Source: Diprion similis (lineage: Eukaryota > Arthropoda > Insecta > Hymenoptera > Diprionidae). Taken from it: DNA of 64,000 nucleotides. The DNA is taken from the NCBI RefSeq assembly GCF_021155765.1, contig NC_060112.1, positions 13,330,001 to 13,394,000 of the forward strand. Reading direction: 5' to 3'. Both the position numbers and the translations under genes were made by a program. The notes beneath the pieces were generated by a model that had not been told where the DNA came from, made no database searches, and saw only the letters and a list, made by a program, of their open reading frames with translations. Every line of letters starts with the position of its first letter. Positions within the stretch are counted from its first letter, which is position 1. Positions 54,001 through 64,000 of the stretch are shown piece after piece.

Positions 54001-57000
54001 GCTTCTACAGTATCTTGTGGTAAAAATTCGAAGTAACGAATTTTGTACTAATTGTATTATTGCGCTTTTAGCTGCTACCTGCTTTGGCTCGAGCGCAAAG
54101 ATTTATGAAATTATAAACGCACAAGACTTGAATTCTAGTTTCAAATTTTAATGAGTTCAAAATTCGATGGTATTTACTTGTTGAATATAATTATTCGTGT
54201 GAGGTTAAAAATGTATAAGGATTAGAAAATATTAGTGTCACAATAAACAACTTTCAAAAATACCAGATTCTGTAGAGTAGAATTTTGAAAATGTAGAAAT
54301 GTCAAAATATCGAGAGTTGCGATATAGAATCGTCAGAATGAAGAACAATATAGCAGGTTAGACGATTCTTACATGTTATAGTTTTCTGTACTTCATATTT
54401 TTACATTCTAACTTTTTTATTTATTTGAACTTTTTACATTGAAAAAAAAAAAAAAATCTGTAGTATAGATATTCGCGTCTTTAAAAATTCGGCATTCTGA
54501 TGATTCTCATTTACCGACTTGACTTCTCCATTCTCACCCCCGCCCGATCATTCTGCATTTTGAAACTCCTCGACTTTGTGTTTCCGACTCAATTTTCTTT
54601 TGAGAACATAATAATTTTCTAGTATACTGCTTATTTCCCTCTTTCGGGGTGACAAACCGGGCAATTCTGAGATAGCGAGAGGCGCTATAATGCCGACGTC
54701 TAGGGACTGCACCGACTGATACACGAATATCCTTTTAGCATTTCGCCGTTTTTACCGTTTTTGCGAGACCACCGTCGGAGGCATCGATGCGCAGCGCTAT
54801 ACCTGCGGTGAATACGAGTGTGTAAAGCGGCTCGCGTGGTATGCGAACTACATCGACATGCATCCATGGACCATCCCTACCGTTCCTTTTCTTAAAAAGT
54901 GCGTAGGTGAAGTTTCGACGCGTCTCGTTGATTTGTGCCTGCGTTAAAAAAAGTAAAACCGCAAACTTCATCCTGGAAGAACTCTGCGAGCGAATATTCA
55001 AACCAATAAGTATTTTTCATCCTTATCGTACAAGCCTTGTTGATAATTCTGTTTTTCGTATCAGATCTTTTTCCAAATACGTGTTAATTGATGCATAATC
55101 CCATAGGGATGTGTGGATAATATTACATGTATGTATACGAGAATTGATCACATACAAATTGCAGAGCGAATTCTCTCCGTTCGCTAAAACGTAATCCGAA
55201 AAGATTGAAAAATAATCAAAGCCATAAAGTTAAAATACGAGCGAGTGTAAAATTTGTTCTGAAGCTTGTTGTTTCACGCTGTTCGAATACCGGCTTTCGT
55301 TTCTATTCCGGGGTCACGATGACAAAGTTGCGGCGTTATCCGCGGAGGCGTCGATTATATTTCACGGTACAAAGCGGCCGCCGAAGAGTGGAGTGAGAGA
55401 GAATAAAACGATCAAAAAAAGGATCAAGAACAAAAGAGTAAAAAAGATAACAAAATGAAAAAAATAAAAATAAAAAAAAATAAAAATTCAACAGAGGATA
55501 ATATCGTGGGATTAAAATGGCGCCCACGATCCGAGGCTTACGCATGGCGATGCGACGCGTTGAGTCCAGGGAATAATTACACGAAGCGGTTACAATGCAC
55601 CGGGCATGGCGGCGTTGGACTGAAAAATGGAAGTAATATATGCAGATAGCGAGAGATATAGGCGATAATTACGAGCGCTTAAGCCAACGCCACGCACGCC
55701 TTTCCTCCTGTACATCGGGTAGATATGCCTCTCACCGTTCATGCCGGGATTCGCGTGGGTCGAGGCTCGATCTAATAACACGTTTCTGGCGAGCTTGATG
55801 TATGCCAGGATGTAACGCGAGTCCATCTTTGTACCCTCGAATTTTATTCCCTCTTTCCCACTTCTACAGCAGTCGTCAATTCTTCGCGTGTCTTATTCAT
55901 ATGTAGTACAGTGACAGTCGGATCGGGCAATTTTTATCTACAACTTTAGCGGGACAAGGCTCTTCGAGACAAACGACGTGCGTGTATGAAACGTTAAGGA
56001 AAGTTCAATAAGGTAACGACTTGACGCAGGTAAGGCGAGATAATTAAGAGAACCAGTATATGAGTTGACTTTGACTAATGGGGAAAGTGCCGAGTCAGTC
56101 TTGAGCGGTTGACGATCAATGATCCGAGAAAATGATCTAAATTAGAAAGTCTGAAGGGTACCTTATGTGTCACCGATTTTCTTCGCTGGCCTGAAAAACG
56201 TTCTTTTGCAGAAAATATTAAGTATCCCAACTTTGTATTCGATCCCCCTTACCAGGAAGGTGTTCAAAACGGAGTGTGAATAAAAAAGTGGCGCTATGAC
56301 ATCTGGTGGTAAAAAAACACACGACGCAAGCTAGGCCATATTTAATTTTGAAAGAGATTTTTTGTCCTATTTTTCGCAGTATATCGATTCGACGTGAAAA
56401 AACTGAAGTCTCACAGCCTGCATCGAGTTGACTGTACCTTTGTACTCGTATAATTGACCTAAAACCATCTGTTGATATCCCAGTCCTGGACGCCATATTG
56501 CTCAGCCACGAAGCTACGTTTGTTTCCAATTCAACCGTCGAGAAAGCGGAGAGAAAAAAGTTTCGAAAAGTGCATCTGTCTGGAGGAAAATAGTCAGAAG
56601 CACCGCAAGCAGAGGGGAACCGCAGTGGCTGCAGGTTCGGGTTAAAGAGAACCGCGAGGCAAGGGAGAGGATAGCAAAGCGAGGTGCCGAGATACGCGCT
56701 TGAAACAAAAGGCGACCAGAGTTCGGCTGTCGGCCATTTTGGACCTTCGGTTCGAAACCAAAACCTCCTACCAGCTTCACTGGGCGGTCTTGCGTTCGTG
56801 GCGCGGTAGCAAAACACAAAGGAAGACAAAGCCGTGTATATTTCAACATCTAATTTAACCGGGTTTAATCTCGGGCTTATCTTCCGGCTACGCGAGTACG
56901 GCAAGACTGTACCTACTCCTCCTCTCAACCTTGTTAAGCGATCCTTACCGAGAGCCACGACGATGCTTCCCCACCAAACGAATACTCCATTCTCGCTGGC

Positions 57001-57513
57001 GCCAGTTGTAATTGGCTCATTTTCCATTTATGTTATTCATTCCTTACTTCGGGCTTCTTTCTTGCCTTGTTTTTTTTTTTTTTGAAATTCTATATTTTTT
57101 TCTCCACAAGTCGAGTTGAAGCTACAATTTCATCAGATACCAATTGTATTTATAAGGAGATTTCGCATGCAATGGAAGTATGAAGATAGGTTTTGAAAAT
57201 GCAACATATTTGATATCATTAAAAAAAAAAAAATGTTCATACACCGCGTTAAAAACCTTGCTTACAATTTTGACACTTTTTTATTCTAAACTGGACAGAA
57301 TGGAAGGAATTGCTATTCTCAAATCCCTGAAAATTGTCGAGATTTATTTTCCTTCAGGTACGCTCTACCAAATTCTTTGATAGATCCGATGGATTCCATG
57401 GATTACAGAATTGTTGTAGCTAATTCGCGAGTTTCTTTTTCAAGCCGGAAATAATAACTCTTGAGCAAAATGCATTCCACGTATAACGTTAGTGCGAAAT
57501 AGAACCGCAGCGA

Positions 57514-57514
57514 T

Positions 57515-57553
<39 letters not shown>
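57514..57553. repeat. GA dinucleotide microsatellite
   Basis: About 20 GA units with one GACA interruption. Confidence 0.9.
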
Positions 57554-57555
<2 letters not shown>

Positions 57556-59076
57556 CGAGGGTGGCTGTTTTCGCGGCAACCGGAGGCGTTGTTTCCTGTT
57601 GTCGGTAAGGCGGCGAAGCCAGCTCAGCGACTCTAATTCATTCTTCCCATGGTTCCGGGCTTTACGGCGAAGGAAATAAGCGTGTTGGAAATACGATTCG
57701 CGCTCTCTTATCTTCTCTCGTTACGTATGCGGCTTCAAGCGCCACCGAGGTTTCTTTACACTCGTACGTATTATACGTGTACGAATCACCGAAGAGCTGT
57801 TGCATTCTCAGGCTATCTAAGCTGTTCCCTGGCGTTTCAACACCATGCTCGCAGCAAATGTATATATATACGTATACCGTACGTTCACTATAGGCAGGTA
57901 TACGTGGAATTTTTAATCGTATATAAATACAGGTTCCCATCGAGATATCCTTCTACGGAAAATTGGTCCCGCGACGCGATGCGACGCGACGTACGTACGC
58001 TGCTGCTGCTACCTAAAGCACGAAAGACGCCTTACGCAAGACGCTTGTGCGTTACACGCAACGCGGCGCAACTAGGAACGTGCCTCTTGTCGGTAAATAG
58101 TAAACGGTTCGAGGGTTCGAATTGGAGAGAGCGGAATGGCCGCATACTGCCGAGGAACGCGGAGAGAAGCTGGACACGTGTTACCTGATCACCTGTCACC
58201 TTATCTCGGCAGGAAAGATCGCCAGCGACGAGAGTGTATTATAAGATCCACTACTGCCGTACGTCGGAATGATCTCAATAACAATTAACCCGCTCGGGAG
58301 TATATTTAACGCTATGATTTTATCAATCAGTCATCAATCAGCCCCGCTATCGGTCCTCCTATACATCAAAGACGTATGTATGTATGTACGCGCTTCTAGC
58401 CAGCTTCTGAGTTAAAGGCATGACGAAAAAAAGAAAGTAACATAAATTAGATGCGTAATTCGAACGATTAATCTGTAACAGTGATTTGAATCGAGGATTG
58501 AGGTCTTTCCAACGATCGTCATCGTTGCACAAACGCATTGAATTCTCGCAGCTTTTGATGTGACCAGTTTATATGTACGCTAATTCGTTTGGCAGCATTA
58601 GCGTTTGATATCACTCTGCAAACGTTGCCTTCTATCTGCGGTTAAGGATTGATCGGATTGTTTATCTGTTGATTTTTTTTTGTTATAGATACGGGTGACT
58701 CGAATCCGAGGTCAATGAACTTGGAATTTAAATTGCACGACGAAGAATTCCGGCAGTCACATTAATTCTTCTCAGAGATAAAGTCCCGTCTATGTATGTT
58801 ACATATGTATACGTATATATGCGGTTCGAAAATCATGTAATTAATTGCATCCGTTTCGAAGCTTTTAGTGTCTCTATACCTCGGTATTAATTGCCGATAA
58901 CAACGATTGAAAACCCTGCAGCGGGAAACGCGTAATTAACTATAAGCGTAGGAGGGACTTTTTCTATGGTGACGTTTCAATTTAATTGACGACGTACGTA
59001 CGTATAAAGTTAATTGGAAACACAACCGGAGGACAGCTGTACTAATTTTTGGTGCACGAGTGATCGAAATAAAAAT

Positions 59077-59222
59077 GGGCAAAGTGGGCCCTTTAAGAAA
59101 ATAATGCCTAAAATCAGAATAAAGTGTTTAGAGTAATTATGATAATTCATATTTAATAAAAAGTTCAACTGGTTAATTTTATCCCTTGTTATTCAAAAAA
59201 TTTTAGGGGGCCCACTTTGCCC
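59077..59222. mobile_element. MITE-like element with GGGCAAAGTGGGCCC termini
   Basis: The left end GGGCAAAGTGGGCCC (59077-59091) is exactly inverted at the right end as GGGCCCACTTTGCCC (59208-59222). The 116-base centre is AT-rich and noncoding. The 146-base length with perfect 15-bp terminal inverted repeats suits a non-autonomous DNA transposon. No clear target-site duplication was seen. Confidence 0.7.
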
Positions 59223-59822
59223 GACCCTCCCCTAAATAAATTATTTTCTGTTCCGAAAGCGTGTCTCCAAATCCGGTAACTGTATGAGACGCTGTATCAA
59301 TATCAAAAGTCAATAATTTCAATTCAATTAGAAGATTTGCTCGAATAATTGATCTGCAGTACACCGTACCTGCATTCCACAGGAACTGGCGAGAGTTTTT
59401 TTGTACCGAATTGGCGAACGTTTAAACTCGGAAATAACCGTTGCTAATCTATCGCAGGTCGGTGCAGCACAACGTCGACGCAGGCAGTGGCGCTGATAAA
59501 CGTCCGTTTGTTCCATTCGATGATGTTATAAAGATATGTAGTTGAACGTGACGTCGGTGCAGGGTGATTGGCGTTGTAGAGAGAGGGATGGATTCCACGT
59601 ACTATTTGATTGGATAATGTCGAGCGAATTAAACCAATCGTGGGATTAATTGTCTTCCGGTGATGTGTCGCACATGTGGTCTGCTGCGATACTCCCGATA
59701 CACGAATACAAACGTGAACCGAACGTGAACCCCGCACTTCGACGTATTTTACGTCGGTAGGATAAATTGTTCTCGTTAATTGGGAAAAGGTTGGGGCTCT
59801 TTCACGTGACCTAGGTATATAA

Positions 59823-59967
<145 letters not shown>

Positions 59968-60294
59968 GTAATATATAGACGATACAGGCGTGATTGCAGA
60001 GAGCCGTTGTATCGCAGCTTTCGTCTCTATCTAGCCGCATGCACGTATCGTCCTGAATCCAGCATAGTAGGTAGAGGTCCGTAAATCTCTGTTCACGTGA
60101 TTCGGTTGTCCAGACCTTGGAGCCGATTTACCACGAGCTCCGTTTCACTGGGACCGAATAATAGAGGGTAAAAAATAGTGCAAAAAGTTCCAGCGTATAC
60201 CGAAGTTGATTGGTAATGAAAGAAAAGAAAAGAAGTAAAAAGTTCAAGCGAAGCTGGAATTATTCTACCGAATTGAGAGTGTGTAACACGTGGC

Positions 60295-60322
<28 letters not shown>
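60295..60322. repeat. A28 homopolymer
   Basis: Twenty-eight consecutive A. It could be the tail of an old retroposed copy, but no recognisable retroposon body precedes it. Confidence 0.9.
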
Positions 60323-60327
<5 letters not shown>

Positions 60328-62671
60328 GGGCATTGAAACGCGCGAAAACGAAATTTTCTCCAGTTTTCTCGGCGAGGCTTTCGTGCACAGTGTGCCTAGT
60401 CATGAGCAGCGCTGTTTGATATTCCTGAAACCGTGGGGCGATAGGGTAGAAAAAAAATTACATGGAACCTACGTGTAACGGCTGCAAGTCCAGCTGCTGC
60501 CGCCGCGTCGCACGATTTTGAACCGGTAACGAAGCCTGCATAGCGGCTGCGGAGTCGTGGAAGAATTTTTTAGCTTTTTCCGACAATAAAACGCTGATAT
60601 ATTTGTCTCCAGGCTCGACGGGAATCCTGGGACGTCATTTGTATCGGGTGGGTGCCACGTTTTTTTTCTTCTCTCCCTTCCTTTTCTCCCTGCACTGCTA
60701 CCGGAGCCTTCACTCCGGCACCTCGTCGGCTCGTCGAAATTCGGCGGGACAAACGAGCACGGAGGTTCGATTTAACTGTCACATTTGAATTCGCAAAAGT
60801 TCGCGGCGAGTTCTCCGTGTCTACTACTACATCCGTTTAACATTTAAATTGCATTGTTTCCGTCGAGGGATGTGTCCATTCGTCTGTTTCGTCGGCGACG
60901 TTTCGATCCGCGGATTTCGACGTCAGGTAAACGGTCAGATTTAAAAAATCGGCAATCTGCGGTTGCGTATATCAATGCATTTGCGCGCAGCACTGGCCCG
61001 CGTAAATCATCCCCGAGTAAATTATACCCGGAAAATATTTTCCCTCCCCCTCGTTCTATCATTCATATTCATTAAACGGAATGAACTGCAATTACTACTT
61101 TGGTAAGCCGACCGCCAAGCCTCGTCCGTATGTGTATACCTAATAGTATATCTCGGTTAGTTACTTATGCGGATCTATTTCAAGCATTGCAGTAAATTCG
61201 GTCCGCGTAATCCGAAGAAGGGATCTCCCGAATAGACCAACTTTGCCTATTTTGCATATCGACTGATAAGCACGCGGCCAGCTTAACTCGAATCCGTGCC
61301 GAAGGAAGAACGGCCAAACTTGGAAGGTGGAAGAATCGAAGTGAGCTCTCAGAGATTATTGGCTTCTCTCCGAAAGCGGCAGGTGGAAACGGAAACCCGA
61401 AACCACGACGAATACCCATTTCTGGACAATCGTCGTGGAGTGAAAAGCTTCTCGAATCCGTGCTTCGCGTGCAACACGAAATCTTCGCGTGTAATAATTC
61501 TCTGCGTACGTATAACGGCTCGCATAATATTCTTTACTGAGGGTATAAAATAAATACCCGATCTCACCGGTAATATGACAAAACTGTCGCCTACATGCGC
61601 CTCACTGTTATTCACCAGGTCCTGAACCGTACGTCGCGTACTCGTGTTATACCTACGTACGTAGAGTGTAACGTACGACCTCGTAAACCTGGCAATGTCT
61701 CTGCAGGCTTCGTACATATAACTTCACACTGCACACAACCCTGCGAAGCTGTAAGCTATCTGGGTTTCACTCTGCAGCGAATGTCATCACCGCGTGACGC
61801 GCCATCCACGGGGTTATTTGCAATAAGTTAAAGTGAACCGAGATGAATTGCAATAGCTTTTGAGCCGAGTCGGATTTTGATCTCAAAACAAAAACTTACT
61901 CTTTTACGCAAGTATAAATTTTTCCAAAACTTACCGCGCAATCGCTTAGCCAACCCTTTTATTGCCATGGCATTGGAGTAAAGGAAAAGCTTGCTTACCT
62001 GTAACGAGAAGAAAGAATAGTCGTGTTAAAATTGTGTAAGACTGAGCGACGGGGTCAAAAATACTACTCGGGGGTTGTTGTTTTATCCCTCACAATTCGT
62101 GCGAGGGTTCTTCCTATACAGGTATAAAAAAAAGTATCGCTGCAGGTATATTGCTCAGAAACACGAACGGATCTATTCGGTTCATTGGTTTCGATGTCAA
62201 AGTCCAATGGATCCCATGCGTACGGACTGCAATGTCCTGCTGTTACGAGTAACCAACGAAACGAAAAGCGAGAACGGAACTGTGGATGATGAATCGGCTG
62301 ATTCGAACTAAAATAATTCTCAACGGTCAGTGAATGAGTCCAAGCGGTTTCTCTGTTACAGTTCAACTATACATGCCTCTGAAAAACATTTCGACGTATT
62401 TTGCACCCTCTCCCCCCCCCCCTGCCTGCAATTTCTACGATATTTCCTATATATGGCAAATACCGGCGCAAGTGCTGGTGGGAATTATTTTTCATCACTA
62501 CCTGTCACGCTGCAGCAGCTTTTGGATCAGGGGTTCACTAGACGGACCCCAAGGTTCAGGGGTGCCAACGCCACGAGGACACTCGATCACTCAATTAGTA
62601 CGCGGTGTTGGTGGGCGTGGTCCATCGGCGCACTCGAAGGCATATATCACTTGCTGCGAACACCACCATGC

Positions 62672-62708
62672 AGAGAGAGAGAGAGAGAGAGAGGGGGAGA
62701 GAGAGAGA
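62672..62708. repeat. GA-rich microsatellite
   Basis: GA units interrupted by a GGGG. It gives Arg-Glu repeats in the overlapping spurious frames. Confidence 0.85.
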
Positions 62709-63718
62709 CCTGGACAACTGTACGGTGTGATGAGGAACCCGGGCGAATGGTGTGCAGATGCAGCAGCGAATGCGTCCGTTCTGAATCACCAACAGCCGAT
62801 GGGTCACACCGTGAATTTACTCCTGGTTCAACATTTGCTTAATTATACTCGATAGCCTGGACCATTTAACGTGGGGACCCGGAGCCTGACGGACGCCAAT
62901 GAACAGGACTCGAATCCCGAGACTGCGGAATTGGGGAAGGCTTTGGCCATCGTCGCGGCTGTGTTCCGGCTTCATCGAATCCCGATGCGTCTTTTTCCGG
63001 ATTAATTTATTATTAACTATATCCGAGAGCAGTTCGAGGTTCGATGATATTTCCTTTCGCTTTTTGATCAGGACATAAAAGCTATTATAAAGCAAAATTG
63101 AAATTTTTGTCATTTTCGGAACAAGAACAATTTGGTTAATGATGTTGACTTGAAGTTCTTTGTATATTAGATGCGCCGAAAAAATTTTCTTAGCATATCT
63201 GAGAGAACAGATTTTGTTTCGAACTTTGAACCCAGGCATGAAATTTACGCGTCTGATGTGATTTTTGAAGCGATATTTCTTTCCACGTGCTCTGAAAGCG
63301 AGCTTGCAAAGTACGACGAAGCCGCAGCGTCAAGTTGTCATCTCTTTATTCAAGGGGTTCAAGGCAGACGTTGTTTGTTAGCATCTTGAGCTGACACTGC
63401 GGGAGAGAAAGAGCGGGAGAAAGAGGAAAAACAATGCTTTCTGTTTACTCTCTTGCCGTTTATTTAGAGAAAGGGAAGAGAAATGAAGAAGGAGAGAGAA
63501 AAAAGATAAAATAAACAAAAAATGTCCAAGAACGATCCTCAGGCTCTTCGGGCTTTGGTAATTAATGCAATTCTGAGGTATGCTAATTCACTCCTTCGCC
63601 ACATTTACTGTCTTCAGATTTCGCGCCGGTGGGTCGCGTCGTACTGAATTTACATATTTTCCTCCGACCAAAAAAGCCTACACAATACCGCGAGGAAATA
63701 GACTGTCTCGGAGCCGCT

Positions 63719-63741
63719 TCGCGTCGCGTCGCGTCGCGTCG
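63719..63741. repeat. TCGCG pentamer repeat
   Basis: About four and a half tandem TCGCG units near the right end of the window, wholly CpG-rich. Confidence 0.85.
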
Positions 63742-64000
63742 TGGCAACTGCATGAACAATTGAAATCTCGAGCTGGAAGACGCGGATGAAGTCTTCGAAA
63801 ATGGGTGTAACAATATTCGCGGATTTCAAAGCTTAGCGCGAAACAATATACTTCGTGATTTCGCAATTACAGTTTCGCGTCGTTGGAACATCTTTTTTGA
63901 TCTACTCTCCTGCTCTTGGATCCTGTAGTTTTTGTACGCATTTTTTTTCGATCGATTAATCAATCTCGCATATCGCCGCAAAGATAAGTTTCATTCACCA

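Noticed and set aside
62330..62855. Two overlapping plus-strand frames of 170 and 173 codons
   Set aside because: Both cross a GA repeat, overlap in different frames and resemble no protein.
62895..62970. B-box-like GGATTCGAGTCC on the minus strand
   Set aside because: The A-box candidate is too close and no acceptor stem forms; not a tRNA.

Overview
The window is eukaryotic nuclear DNA: short GT-AG introns, AATAAA signals, microsatellites and no operons. The gene content is insect. A selenoprotein S homologue with Cys at the usual selenocysteine position, and a Robo1-type receptor with insect cytoplasmic motifs, fit a hymenopteran. The CpG-rich intronic DNA would suit a sawfly-like lineage, but the species is inferred, not shown.

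Layout. Three compact genes lie head-to-tail on the + strand in the AT-rich first 10 kb. These are a DMAC2L/ATP5S-like mitochondrial leucine-rich-repeat protein (148-1326, 5' end not resolved), kanadaptin/SLC4A1AP (about 2703-6906, six exons) and a selenoprotein S/VIMP homologue (about 8403-9882, five exons, one with a GC-AG intron). A 4.4 kb AT-rich interval (9883-14258) with two inverted repeats separates them from the convergent minus-strand gene roundabout (robo, Robo1-type). Nine robo coding exons were placed, from the stop codon at 14259 up to the first half of Ig2 at 21355.

From 21356 to 64000 I found no convincing coding exon. The signal peptide and Ig1 of robo must lie further 5', so this is most simply read as one robo intron of at least 42.6 kb. 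It holds microsatellites, two long TA-rich palindromes, one clear MITE-like element (59077-59222) and one unusually long unexplained open frame (56218-57027). The many open frames in it look like chance products of CpG-rich DNA.

The four genes do not form a pathway. DMAC2L belongs to mitochondrial energy metabolism, kanadaptin is a nuclear/cytoplasmic FHA protein tied to RNA processing, SelS acts in ER-associated degradation, and Robo is the Slit receptor in axon guidance. No rRNA, credible tRNA, CRISPR array or intact transposon was seen. All splice sites were placed by eye from consensus, phase and family conservation; coordinates can be off where no transcript confirms them.
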